A stretch of 57,613 bases of DNA from Gnetum montanum (lineage: Eukaryota; Streptophyta; Gnetopsida; Gnetales; Gnetaceae), in the NCBI GenBank assembly GCA_015680685.1, contig MNCI01011140.1, positions 168,734-226,346 on the forward strand, written 5' to 3'. A program made the translations under genes and the position numbers. Below, piece after piece: positions 20,961 to 31,729 of the stretch. Below the pieces are notes generated by a model. The model made no database searches, was not told the origin of the DNA, and worked only from the letters and a program-made list of their open reading frames with translations. Each line of letters starts with the position of its first letter. Position 1 is the stretch's first letter.

Positions 20961-21684
20961 GATCTTCTTGAGTCCTTTCCCCTATTCTTCCTTTTTTATA
21001 TTTTTCTTAGATGTACTTCCTCTTATTCCTCCTTTGTTACAAACTAAAATAAATAAAATAATATTTTTCTTCCATTTTGGTATTTTTCTTAGATGTACTT
21101 ATGTTCTATAATAATAATAATAATAATAAAATAAGATTTTTTTCCACTTTGGATCCTAAATCGTGGTTTGCTTTAATACCAAATGTGATATCTTGTTCCC
21201 GAATGTTGTAAAACTATGATTGATTAATTTATCACATTTATCATTTTCTTAGATAATATAATGGAAACATTATAAATACTTAATAAATAAATTAACTAGT
21301 AAATAAATAATTGGTACTTTAGAAATAAAAGAGGAAAATAGAAAAAAATTATTAATAGAAGAGAGTACGATAACGCCCTTTGGGTTATCTTCCTATGCCA
21401 CTTAAGCCTTAGAAGTAATCTGACACTACCACCATGGTTAGGTTGTCTAGCAAAAAAGGTGAGTAGTCCTTTCTTGTCCCACTTCACCTAGCTTCCATCA
21501 CTTGCCTATCTTGGCTCTGCAACTTCATGCTAGCACAACCCCTAAACTTGGTCTGAAATGGCATAAGTCAAAACCTTTCCCAAAGTATACATGAATAATC
21601 ATAACTCCTTATAACAAGCCATCCCTTCATTTGAAGGTTAATTGCATTATTTATAATTGTTTCTATCCTTAATAAGGGATGGGA
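20961..21684. other. No gene seen
   Basis: AT-rich. A 20-base phrase TATTTTTCTTAGATGTACTT occurs at about 21001 and 21081, and a (TAA)n tract lies at 21109-21130. Probably 3' flank of the decayed gene. Confidence 0.4.
21109..21130. repeat. (TAA)n microsatellite
   Basis: Seven consecutive ATA/TAA units. Confidence 0.9.
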
Positions 21685-21799
21685 TGTTATAGTGCCCATG
21701 AACAAGGTGCATGTTGTTGGTGAAACACCACTAATTTCAGCCTAATACTTTGAAATGAGAACAACTCAGACCCTTTTGAGCTTTTAGGAGGCAAACATT

Positions 21800-22450
21800 T
21801 GACAAAGGCATGTAACTCACACTCAGCTTGTCAAGCTACCTTGCCCTCAGTGTGAGCAACTATAATGACTTCAAAATTAAGTAAAAAATGGTCCAATCTG
21901 AAGGTGCAAGTCATCTTCATAGGGTCATTATTTTTTGCTTCAAGTTTTAGCATTCGGGAGTTCAAATTTTAGGACATTGTACACATTTTCTTACTCACGC
22001 TAATGGTCACATTGAGGTCACACTGGAAGCGTGAGTCCAGCGTGACCAACTCTAAGAGCCTCAAAATTGAGTCAAACGTTCTAACTTTGAAGGTGCAAGT
22101 CATCCTCAAGGTTCATTGTTGATAGCTTCAAGTCCCAGCCTCTAGAATCCTAGATTTTAGGTCCAAAATTGCAAGTTTTTATAGCTCATGCTATGGTCAC
22201 ATTGAGCTCACGTTGGCAGCGTGATTCCAACGAGAGCTACTAGAAGTGGTTTAAAAAAAGGCAGATCCAAGCTCAATTTTTGACTTGCAGATCACTCTCA
22301 AGGTCAATCACAGCCAGGAAATTGTTGCAGTTAAAGAATAGGCTTCAAAGATCAAAATTTAGTGTGAAATGTGTCATTTTCATTAGGTCATGCTAAGGTC
22401 ATGCTGGCAGCGTGAGTACAGTGTGAGTGCAGCGTGAGTACTGATCACGC
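21800..22450. repeat. Four diverged tandem repeats of about 180-200 bp with a palindromic core
   Basis: Cores near 21812, 21993, 22188 and 22388 contain TCACGCTAAGGTCAC-like phrases followed by CTGGCAGCGTGAG. CACGCTG and CAGCGTG face each other, so the core can fold back. Between cores, phrases such as AAGGTGCAAGTCATC and TCAAAATTGAGTC recur. Confidence 0.65.
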
Positions 22451-22903
22451 CCAGTCAAAAGCACACCAAACACACGTTGAGGCCACACCAAGACAAAATC
22501 AACTCACACTGGAAGCTCTGGTGAAATAGAGATGCCTCAAATAGCCACAAAACCACTCAAATCGACATCCTGCAATAGTTAATTCAGGGACCGAGAAGTT
22601 TCAAGTGAGCCGGAGTCAATCACTCTTGTTGTACATTATCATTTTCATTGTAAATTTTCATCATTTGTGAGCTTGTCAATCTCTTATGCTCCAAATTGTA
22701 TCTGCTTCCATGGGCGTAAGCTAGCTTACATAAGCCAATACATGTTTTAAGATACAGTGCATCTGGTCAAGAATGTAGCCCGCCTACACACATCCAATTG
22801 ACACATAGCTACCCATCTAACACCTGTTACATGATTCATTTACCTCTCATTTCCCAGCCATTAATCTCACCCATGGATTTGATACCTGAACCTGGCCAAA
22901 CCT

Positions 22904-22911
22904 TATAAATA
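22904..22911 (+). promoter_or_regulatory. TATA box
   Basis: CCTTATAAATACCCC matches the plant TATA consensus. A start site would be expected around 22935-22945. Confidence 0.5.
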
Positions 22912-23270
22912 CCCCATCCATTCACATAAATGGGGTTGGCAATTTTGAAGGTTGACGGCTTAGGAAACACTGACTAGCGACTTTTGGATGCTTGGGCACA
23001 CCTAACTCCTAGCATCCAAGCACCTGCAAGCATATCACCCTGGGGCTTAGCGCTTGACTTGTCATCCACATGCTCAACTATGCTTTGACTCGTGCACATT
23101 CATTCTAAGCAATACAATATAGTTTATTTTTTCCCTTCATTATATTGTTTACTCTGTTTTAAATTCAGTTTACACTTTGTTTACAATACATTTCTGTATA
23201 CTCTCTATTTGTATTTCATGAGCCATTGTTCACATTTCATACATCAATTACGATAACCCCAGTGCAAGCC

Positions 23271-24229
23271 ATCGGTTGTGTTCAGGGAAGTCCTTGGTTG
23301 ATTTGCATGCAGATCATCCAAGGCACTTTGCCTTCGTTTTCTTTTCCAGCATGCCCTCACGTGAAGGTAGGGTTAGCTATACCTATCCAGTGATCTTTCG
23401 GTGTTTGTTTTCCCCTTCCAGCCTTACACTGATGATTTTAGCCAGTACTGTTGGTTGAGGTAGGGGTGCTACTCTTATGAGGTGCTAGACATTGGATGGA
23501 ACACTGAATGACAAGTGCTCAGAAGTCATATCAAATTAAAAGATTTCAATCTACACCTTGATGGTAAAGGAACACTTGAAGAAGTGGCTTGAAAGGTAGA
23601 GGTGCTTAAATTCTTCTAGGAGGCTACCATGGTCATTGATTTAGAAAAGTATAGGGATGTGTTACATGTCATGCATGCCTAGGAATGGGCCTATTGTGCT
23701 TGTACTAGGCTCCACAACCGATTATAGGTGGTGGGGGTTAGGAGATGTAGGAGATTTTAGATTTTAATACTGGTTTTTAGTTTTGCCTATTTGATGCTTT
23801 ATTTTGAGTTTTGAATCAGTGGTCCCCAGTCAAGTCAGCTTTAGTAAAGCGCTGAGGTTGGGGGTGGGTGGGGTGGGGGGTGTGGGTGTGGGTTGGGAAT
23901 GGGGCACCTAGGTTGGTCTTTCCTATTTGGTGCTATTGGAGGTTTGGAGTTTAGAGGATGGGGGTGTAAGGGGATTAGATCCCTTGGCTCCTATTTTGAA
24001 TTGCAAATGTTTTATACATAATCTTGTTGTTTTCCAATATACTCCTAAACTTTCTCAAGAAAAAAAAAAGATTTCAACCAACATTTTATCTTTTTTAGCC
24101 CATTGGTTTCTTCCTCACTCATTAGTTCTCACTAATTTCCATGTGGGAAAGGGGATGTTGCCACTCTACTATCAACTTATTGAAAAGATAAAATCATTTA
24201 AGTGGTTTTGATTTTAGACACAAAGTTTC
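23271..24229. other. No gene supported; possible LINE 1 5' region
   Basis: Contains a G-rich stretch (23860-23900) and short plus-strand frames (for example 23927-24211) without family landmarks. It may be the 5' leader or ORF1 remnant of LINE 1. Confidence 0.35.
23860..23900 (+). other. G-quadruplex motif
   Basis: Runs GGGGG, GGG, GGGG and GGGGGG are each separated by one T, followed by three more GGG/GGGG runs. This meets the G3+N1-7 rule with minimal loops. Confidence 0.75.
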
Positions 24230-25808
24230 TTAGGCTACCTTATCCTCCTCACATGGTCCTTTTAGTATTTGCTTAACTTATGCTCCTAATGACTCTACCA
24301 GAACGTGTCCTTTTGTGGTAGGAACTAGCGAATTCTCTTCTTTTTGTACCTTGGATTTTCAAAGGTTATTTTAATATGATAGAATTCCCTCATGATAAGC
24401 TTNTGTTTTTGATAGTGTGGATGCTTTTGCCAGTAATCCTCTAAACAGAGTCACATGGAGTAATCTTCGTCTTGGGTAGGTTCATATCTATAGTCAATTA
24501 GATAGGTTTTATTTTTCCACTCTTTTATTTTTTCAAGCTTCTTTTGCTACTTTGGATCATCAACACACAACCTTATCAGGCCATTTTCTATCACAATGTC
24601 TATTCAAATTCATGGTAGCAATCATAGCCATAATTTCCATCTTTTTCAGTTACATAGTAACTATTTCTCTTCTCCTCTAAACCAAGTACTTCTCTCAAGC
24701 CTTTGGAATGTTGGACCTAGGTCCTTAGGTCAGGTTGGTTGGATTCAATGGTGGCAATGCGCTACTTGTAGAGTGCAGAAGTTTTCTTGTTATTACGGTA
24801 AGATAGTGGCCACTTGTGCTAGACAAGAGTACAACAACATTCACTTTACTATTGGACATCTTACTAATCAATTAGGTCAAGATCTTTGCAACACTCAAGT
24901 TCATGGGGAGTTAGTTAGAGCCTACTTAGCCTTTCAACAATGGAACATGTACAAGGCCCAAAGTGCCTTAATAAAAAGTATATTTACCTAGTTAAATATT
25001 CAAGATGAACACTATAAGGAATTTTTTAAGTATCTAAGTAGTTTTTCTCTTTCACACTCTTTAGAAAAAAATTCCAGTGATGGTACCATTATCACTAACC
25101 ACAATAGTCCCCTTTCATATCTTAAGAAGTGTTTCAAAGCCTTACTTACTACCACCCCTATAGATATTGTTCAAGGCTGCTACTATTAATTATCCTAGTC
25201 TAGTGAATTTTACTATGTTGCAAAGTTTAGAAGTTGATATTATTAAGGATGAGCTTCAACAAGCTTGTTTTAAATTAATCTCTAGGAAGATCTCTGGTTA
25301 CGATGGCTTCCTCATTTAATTTTTTCAAAATCATTGGGATTTGATTGGAAATGATCTCTGCCAAGTCATTAAAGAGGCTACCCTTAGTGGTTCCTTTGGG
25401 CCCAATTTAAATTAGGGGATTATTCATCTCCTTCCTAAGTTTAGGCAGCTTACTTGTATCTCAAATTGGTGACCCATCACTCTTCTTAATGTGGTGTATA
25501 AAATTTGGGTCAAGTGCTTAGCCTCACATTTGAAGAAACTTCTTTGTCATATTATAGCCCCCTAGCAAACAAGCTTTGTTCATAGTAGATATAATTTAAA
25601 TAATATGATTATTGCCTGGGAAGGTCTTTAGTGAGCAAAGGATGATGGTCAAGATATTCTCTTAATGAAACTTGATTATTCAAAGGCCTATGGCAACATT
25701 AAGTGGGACTTTATTCTGCAGACCATGATGAAACTTGGTGTTGGTCCTAAGTTCCTACATACGGTGAAATGTTTATTCTTAGATGCTAGTGTGAAAATAG
25801 CTACTACC
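24230..25808 (+). pseudogene. LINE 1 ORF2, 5' part (endonuclease and RT N-terminus)
   Basis: Plus-strand fragments follow plant L1 ORF2. Endonuclease blocks are SICLTYAPNDS (about 24270), RVTWSNLRLG (about 24440) and SQLDRFYFS (about 24490). The RT begins with KLISRKISGYDGF (about 25275), where 'GPDG' is usual, and contains DYSKAYGNIKWDFILQTMMK (about 25670), the first RT catalytic region, plus KLGVGPKFL. ORF2 nicks target DNA and primes cDNA synthesis there. The frame is interrupted by stops, a single N at 24403 and finally a solo LTR inserted at 25809. The remainder continues at 26784. Confidence 0.8.
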
Positions 25809-26556
25809 TGATGAGTGGCAAGGTACTCCTACACTCAACCATATGAATACGAGTGTTTCACACATGATCCTGTCGAACTCCGCAGACGGGCTAGTTGTGG
25901 TATTTAGATAGTTACATGTTGATCGTAGTTCGTTGTCTTTCCACCTGGACTAGTATATGCTTTGTCATGTACTATTTAGTCTAGAGTGAGGTGTATGATG
26001 TGTTCCTAAACTAATGCTACTCCTGGAGGTGATGGAAAATAATTAGCTAAGCTAGGGGAAAAAGGGAGAGAGAGTTAAGCTAATATGAGATAGGGGGAGA
26101 GAATCTAAGCTAGCCTAAGTGCAATGAGCATCCATTCCTTAATCATTTGTACACATCTTGGACCTCGTGCATGACTACTACTAGCATTATCAAGCCCAGA
26201 TCCTACATACGCTACTAGGTTACCAAGTAGTCACACTTAAATGCTTGTGATTAAGTCGTACTCATTCGGTGTTTAAGGAGTTTAGGGTTAAGAGATATTA
26301 ACTATGAAAGCAATAAATAACAATAACAATTAAATAATTAAACTAAGTGAATGCAGCAATGATGAAGTAATCTCGATCTTTATTTTTGGTCATGTGCATG
26401 TCCAAGTATGTCACACTCAAATAAGGGATGCCGTACAATTACAATCATCACATTGCGGGCATGCACTGAGAAATAATTCTAATTCTAAGAAGGGAAAGCT
26501 GCAAGAGTTTGGGTAAGGGACTAAGAACTAATGCCAAAACCAAGTGCGCCACCTCT

Positions 26557-26564
26557 TATTTATA
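26557..26564 (-). promoter_or_regulatory. TATA box of the solo LTR
   Basis: Minus strand CCTATAAATAAG, at the same position relative to the palindrome array as in the other family LTRs. Confidence 0.6.
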
Positions 26565-26580
26565 GGCAATGAGATAGGAC

Positions 26581-26668
26581 TTGATATCGGATGTTCGATA
26601 TTGCTTGGCAGGCCACGATATTGCGTACTTGATATCGCTTGTGTCACGATATCGTGTAAACGATAATG
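26581..26668 (-). promoter_or_regulatory. Compound GATATC palindrome array
   Basis: Three pairs: GATATC...CGATATTG (26583-26604), CGATATTGCGTACTTGATAT (starting about 26617) and CGATATCGTGTAAACGATAA (starting about 26647). Layout is as at 18463-18572. Confidence 0.7.
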
Positions 26669-26783
26669 AGGGTCTGATATCAGGACCAATCAGACAAAAG
26701 GGGTCTGATAATAGGGGTTTGATAACAGGGGTCCAATAATAGGACCTAATAGACCATGACACCTGACAGACCATGACTCATCA

Positions 26784-28950
26784 CTACCTTTGGTATTACC
26801 TCTCCCCTCTCTATCCATAGGTTTGTAAGGCAAAGATGTCCTCTTGCTCCTTACTTGTTTATCATAGTAGTTGACTTTCTTTGTCATCAGTTAAACTATG
26901 ATATTTAGAATAAGGCTATCACTGGGGTTTGTGTCTCTTTACCTCAACATCAGCTTTTAATCATGCATTTTGCCGATGACTCCTTTTTCCTTATTCAAAA
27001 CACTATTGCAAAGTTGCAACAACTCTTATCTTGGGTGATGCAATATTGCTCCTTCTCTAGCTTCACTATTAATTGGAAAAAATATTTTGTTTATAGCTTT
27101 AGTAATAATTACCATCATTTTTCCAACTATAATTGGAAGATTATTCAAGATCAAGATATCATCAAGATTTTGGGAATTCCCTTCCATTTTAGAGGTTCCA
27201 TCTCAGTTCTCTAGGAGCAAGTAATTTCTTGGATTTAGAAGAAAATTGAAAAATGGAAGACTAAACCCCTCACTCTTGCAAGCAAGTATCTTGTTTGTAA
27301 GTCTATCTATACTTCTACCCCATGTGTATTATTCTTCATGTTGGGCTCCCTTCCAAGCTGCTTATTAGAAGCTAGAACAATTATGTTGGGATTTTATGTG
27401 GTCTTCTAAAGATTCCCAAAAAGGTTTCCATTATGTTGCTTGGAATATTATTACTCTTCCTAAGAATAAGGGTGGTTTAGGTCTTTTGAATTCTTTCAAA
27501 CAAGGGCTCACCTTGGTTGCTAAGTGGTTGGTTTAACATCTAGATGCCTCTGACATTATTGGGATTCTCCTCCAATTAAAGCTCCAACAAGCATCTCCCA
27601 ACATAAGCCTTTTTGGAAAGGAATCCACTTTGTTAATTGGATCCTCTTCCAGCATACTATCATCATTCCTAGATCTCATGTCTTTAAAAACATTTGGAAG
27701 GCTTGGCAGGTTTTACACCTTTATATCGATTGGACTAATGTCAAGATCAATCCTACACTTCTTCCTAAGCTTTGCTTGGTGGTTACCTTTGTCACCTGCT
27801 TCTCTTGCCATTATCAATGCTAGGGTTGCTACTTTTTGGTTTCAGAAGGGAGTTATTTATCTTAGCTATCTTCATCTCACTAATCGATGGATTTCTTGGG
27901 AACTATTTAATCATTTGTATGGGGCATCTAAAACAATGCACCAGTACTTGGCTTGAGTTTATAACTTTATTCATCACTATTTGCAGTTAGACATTTTAGT
28001 GCAAAGTATTTTTCATGGCCTTCATTGGACTAATGGGTTGAACCTTCTGCCTTATAAGCTGCATGTCCCCTTTCAATTTTTGCATGATTTCTCAAGTGTT
28101 ATTTACTAATGTAATAGGTTTTGGCACAAACAAGAGCCTCGACAATTCTAAGTCCCCTTCTTCAAACGTATTTGGAAACTTTCAACTCTCCCTAAAACTC
28201 AACAATTTCCTTGATGTCTTCTTCACCAAGGTTTATCTATCGGCAAATGCCTTGAATATCTTGGGATTCACACTCATACTTACCCTCTTTATGGTAGTAT
28301 AGAGGATGTCATTCATGTTTTTTGGCATTGTCCTTTCGCTTAGCACACGTGGAGATGGGTTTCCAAAGTTATTTCATTGTGCAAGCTATCTCAAGATGAT
28401 GTTATGTTTGGCTTTTTGCCTACTACCTTTGTGAATTTCAAATTTTTTTGAAAGGTTATTAGGCCTATTATTCTATATTATATATATGGAAATGTAGATG
28501 TAATACTCTTTTTCAGAGGACTAACTATTCAAATATCTATCATTTGACTATTATGGAGAAAGTGCAAATCTTCCGCCTTCTCCATTTCCAAATCATATCT
28601 CAAGCCTCAAAGATCAAGTTGGATATTAATTAGCTAATTCATCTTTTGCAACCTTAGGGTAGATCCATGAGTCCAAGCAACCTTCTTCAATAGGAGCTTC
28701 TTTGTATAATTTCAGTTGTTATCTACTTCATCCAGTTTTCTTCCACTCTTCTTCTACTTCCGTTTATAGTTGAATCTTGGTGAGAGGTAGATGTCTAAAT
28801 TGTGTTCCTCCCTTTTGAGATCTATTGCTTGTAAGGTTGTTTCCTTGTGAAACATTCAAGGTTCCTTTTTATCTTTTATTCTATATCTAGTCTACATGAA
28901 TTGATGATGTTGAATATGTATTTGATACTCTTTTTTTATTAATATAACTC
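26784..28950 (+). pseudogene. LINE 1 ORF2, 3' part (RT and zinc-binding C-terminus)
   Basis: Continues the RT with FVRQRCPLAPYLFI (about 26825, 'VRQGCPLSPYLF') and MHFADDSFFLIQ (26963), where FADD is the polymerase box. Then come CSFSSFTINWKK and ILGIPFHF. Near 28270-28350 DVIHVFWHCPF and HTWRWVSK match the zf-RVT C-terminal domain of plant LINEs. Non-coding 3' sequence ends near a T/A-rich stretch at 28930-28950 (TTTTTTTATTAATATAAC), the likely 3' end. Many C-to-T-type stops. Confidence 0.82.
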
Positions 28951-29490
28951 CTTTTTCGGGTCAGACACGCCCATCCCATGCTGCCCGACCATTAGTGTCC
29001 GGCCAGTTAAACAGTATTGCTAATTCAAAAACTAAAAATAAAACACTTATTGTTTTGAACAAATTGTTATCATAACAATTTTGTTGGTGTAGTGGAAACA
29101 ACATATTTACTTGAGTTTTGGCGCTTTCGTGAAGAGGTTTGTAAGCTTTTCCTTTCATGTTTGTTTTTGTGCAAGAGTGTTTTAAGAGAGGATTTGTGGC
29201 TGTTGAGATTCCTGCAAAACATTTAAAAGTAACGATATGATTGTTTTTTTTTTCTTATAAAACATATCTTAACAGAGGATTTTTTGGTTGGACAGATTCG
29301 TACAAAACGTTTAAAATGAACGATATCATTTGTTTTAAAAAAAGAGAAAATTTTAAATTTTAAATGTTCTTAAACAGGGAAGCTTGGGCATCACAATTCG
29401 AGAAGATAAGCCTAGATTTTGACGCAAGCCCATGAGGCGGCCAGGCGACTGGACTACATTTCTTGCTTCAGTCCAATTCTTTGTCCTTTT
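28951..29490. other. No gene seen
   Basis: Flank downstream of LINE 1. The composition is more balanced than the surrounding elements and there are few C-to-T stop signatures. Two phrases repeat in this flank: ACAAAACGTTTAAAATGAAC (29292) resembles CAAAACATTTAAAAGTAAC (29214), about 78 bases earlier, hinting at a short duplication. Confidence 0.4.
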
Positions 29491-29496
29491 GCGGCA

Positions 29497-29502
29497 TATA
29501 TA
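29497..29502 (+). promoter_or_regulatory. Possible TATA box of the small gene at 29765
   Basis: GGCATATATAGTTGC, 263 bases upstream of the ATG, with CCAAT at 29473-29477. The predicted start near 29530 would leave a leader of about 235 bases. Confidence 0.35.
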
Positions 29503-29764
29503 GTTGCAGCAAGACCACAGATTCACTCCTAAAAATCTTTGATATTTCAAGATTCCTGGCCCAAATAAACCAACAACAACCGCTGAAACATCGTAGGCCA
29601 AGACAAAGCGCGCACTGTTTTGGTAGACAAAGGCGGTACTTGGGTTTTTCCTGGGCCTTGGCTCGATAACAAGCGGACTGAGCAAATATTTTTCCATGGT
29701 ACTGGAATTGAGTTTGCATTTTATGTTTGGTTAGGGAGTGAATCAAGAGTGCTGAGGAAGGAAT

Positions 29765-30025
29765 ATGGATCTAGCAACGGACGTTTTCATCCCGCAGGAT
29801 TATGTTATGGCAAGGCAAGCGAGGACAACTACAACTTCAGGCACAAGCACTGTTATTGTCAGGACAGACCTTGACAGAGCAGCAGTGCATGGTTCCAATC
29901 CGCCGGTCTTTTATTGTAATGTCAAGGATTTTTGCCCTAAAACCAATTTACTGACGTCTTCCGCTTCCCAGCAAATTTTTCATATGCCCAGTATTGATGA
30001 GTTGTGCAGCTTAGTGAGCATCTGA
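29765..30025 (+). CDS. Candidate small protein gene, 86 residues, unknown function
   Basis: An uninterrupted frame from ATG (29765) to TGA (30023-30025). The product starts MDLATDVFIPQDYVMARQ, then is rich in Thr/Ser/Arg, with FYCNVKDFCPK in the middle and MPSIDELCSL at the end. It contains three cysteines and no signal peptide or membrane segment. It is one of the few frames here without decay stops, and it lies in sequence whose composition differs from the adjacent retroelements. A TATA-like box and CCAAT word are upstream. The 3' side (30026-30200) is T-rich and looks like plant 3' UTR. I do not recognise a family. It could be a real short gene, an exon of a longer one, or a chance frame. 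Confidence 0.35.
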   Translation: MDLATDVFIPQDYVMARQARTTTTSGTSTVIVRTDLDRAAVHGSNPPVFYCNVKDFCPKTNLLTSSASQQIFHMPSIDELCSLVSI

Positions 30026-30779
30026 AAACGGTTAATTATTATATTGTTTTTAGAAATAGATCAAGCTGGGTTAGAATGTTTATTACGCTTGATTGTTTGT
30101 CAATATGTTTTGTGGTTTTAAGCCCCATGGGCTTCTGTAACATTGTAAAATGTTTGGTTAAATCTGAAAGTATTATAGACATCTTGCTTCCATACTTTAT
30201 GGGAATCCTTGTGTTCCTAAGAAGGCTACTTCAAAGATAAGATATGCAGCTTCCACAGAAACCAATATATTACTAGAGTTAAAAAAGAAACTTTCAGAAA
30301 TGTTACTAGAGGTAAAAAGAAACTTTCAGAATAACATCATTAATATTACCGTTGAAACTTTGATAGATTTGTTTTAAATGATACGAACAACACTACACTT
30401 GCGGATGATAATGCAATAGATAGAACAGAGGTGCGGCTAAAATAGTCCAAGATGGTGGTGCTGGCTGCCCCAGGAATGTTGTCAAAACTCAAAACTGCAG
30501 CGTGAGGTCATTCCACGATTTCTACACTTGCTTTCAACAGGTTACAAGGACCGTCCAGAATCAGGAAAAGATCTGATCTATGTCAGATGAATCTGAGATG
30601 TTCTTAAGGCCTTATGGAATTGTAATTGGAATTTTCAAAATGAAATTATCTGATCATCTATGGATTTTTCAAGCCTGCCCGTTGATCGTGTGAAAGCAAT
30701 TTTTAACTAATGTTTATGGTTTTTCTGATGGTCTTTGGTTCTTTCAACCTGGGGCTGTAAGCTGTCATTTTCGTCCAAA
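30026..30779. other. No gene seen; possible 3' UTR
   Basis: T-rich sequence after the small ORF, then unassigned DNA. The phrase ACTAGAGTTAAAAAAGAAAC / ACTAGAGGTAAAAAGAAAC with following CTTTCAGAA occurs twice (30274 and 30306). Confidence 0.35.
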
Positions 30780-31390
30780 GAGGACTTCCAGGCTGGGAGT
30801 GTTGTTGGCTTCACGTTAAAGATGCAGACATTAATATCTGGTTCATTAAGATTTTTTGGCTTTGCACCAACGCAAATCAGTTTTCTGATGGAAAGGAATC
30901 ATTTTAGTATATTTATTTGGGATGTTTTTTCTCGGCAAGGCCCACCAAATAATATCCTCTGGTGACTCAGGCATATGCTTTTTCCAAATCAATAAATTTC
31001 ATATATAAAATTATTTCATTAATTGTTATATATAAAAAAATAAATTCTATAGTAGATCTCCTTAGCATAAATCCAAATTGATTCTAGGATATTGTTAATT
31101 CAAGTATGAGATGTTTTATGAGTCTCTCTCAAAGCTTCATAGTGTGGCTCATTAGCTTGATCCCTCTATAGTTTGCATAATTTTATACATCTCCTTTATT
31201 TTGTAAATATGAATAACAAAGCTTTTTCCCTAATTGTTAGACATTTCTCTAATGTTTAAAATTTTGTTAAAGAATTGTGTGAGTTAAGAAACTCTTGTAT
31301 CTCCCAATATTTTCCAAGCTTCTACAAAAATGTTATCTTGTCTAACATGTTTTTCATTTTTCATCTTTGATAAGGCTACTTTTTACCTCA
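30780..31390 (-). pseudogene. RTE-type LINE reverse transcriptase fragment
   Basis: The minus strand carries ALSKMKNEKHVRQDNIFVEA and WKILGD near 31380-31310, matching 'L..MKNGKAVGPDNIPVEAWK' of RTE-clade LINEs. It continues with FFNKIL and ends with DLEKAYA and IIWWALPRKNIPNKYTKMI at about 30985-30895, the 'DLEKAYDRVPR..LWWAL' catalytic region. Between them the frame has many stops. Only the N-terminal half of the RT is present and no endonuclease is seen. Confidence 0.72.
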
Positions 31391-31556
31391 AAGAAAGAAA
31401 TTTCATTAATCAAACCAAAAATTTGGTTTAACTAAGACAAGCAAATAAGGGTCAAAATATCAAGATTTATACTTTAAAGATAGTTTCCAACTAGAATCAA
31501 AGTTATAATGGTGCCAATATGCTAAGGCCTAAAGAAGCTTCATCCTCCATCTAGAA
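31391..31556. other. Short spacer with imperfect palindrome
   Basis: Contains AAACCAAA-AA-TTTGGTTT near 31415-31432. Otherwise featureless leader ahead of LINE 2 ORF2. Confidence 0.4.
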
Positions 31557-31729
31557 ATGAGGATCCTAAGCTGGAATGTGATAATCCCTTTTGCCAAGAC
31601 ACTGTCCATATGTGGTGGTGTAAAGAACAAATTGATTTTTTGTATATTCAAGAGATAAAAACTATAGCTAAACAAAGTATTTACTTGATTAGAAAGCTCT
31701 TCCTAGATGCAAATTCAAAGTGGGAGTGG
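31557..31729 (+). pseudogene. LINE 2 ORF2 start (endonuclease N-terminus)
   Basis: The ATG at 31557 opens MRILSWNV, the standard start of plant L1 ORF2 endonuclease (MKILSWNVRG). FLYIQEIKTIAKQ follows a frame shift later, with the catalytic glutamate in QE(I/T)K. The fragment stops at 31729 where element B is inserted; the endonuclease resumes at 35416. Confidence 0.78.

Larger units (their letters stand above)
21685..23270 (+). mobile_element. LTR-like promoter region, plus strand (unassigned family)
   Basis: The block is non-coding and contains diverged tandem repeats (21800-22450), a strong TATA box (22904-22911) about 1.2 kb from the proposed TG start, and a T-rich stretch that could hold polyadenylation signals (23100-23220). 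This order, repeats then TATA then T-rich tail, is what a plus-oriented gypsy LTR would look like. Neither end is confirmed: no CA terminus plus primer-binding site, no target duplication and no partner LTR were found. It could instead be a host promoter. Confidence 0.35.
25809..26783 (-). mobile_element. Solo LTR (TGATGAG family) inside LINE 1
   Basis: Plus strand starts TGATGAGTGGCAAGGTACTC and ends CATGACTCATCA. The perfect 5-bp target duplication CTACC lies at 25804-25808 and 26784-26788. Length is 975 bp with no internal region. The LINE reading frame resumes on the other side, so both the insertion and the later LTR-LTR recombination post-date the LINE. Orientation matches elements A and C. 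Confidence 0.92.

Noticed and set aside
24403-24403. Single N in LINE 1 as another overlap join
   Set aside because: No duplicated flank is visible; the same holds for N45813.
30735-30965. 76-codon plus-strand frame
   Set aside because: Opposite strand of the RTE reverse transcriptase fragment.
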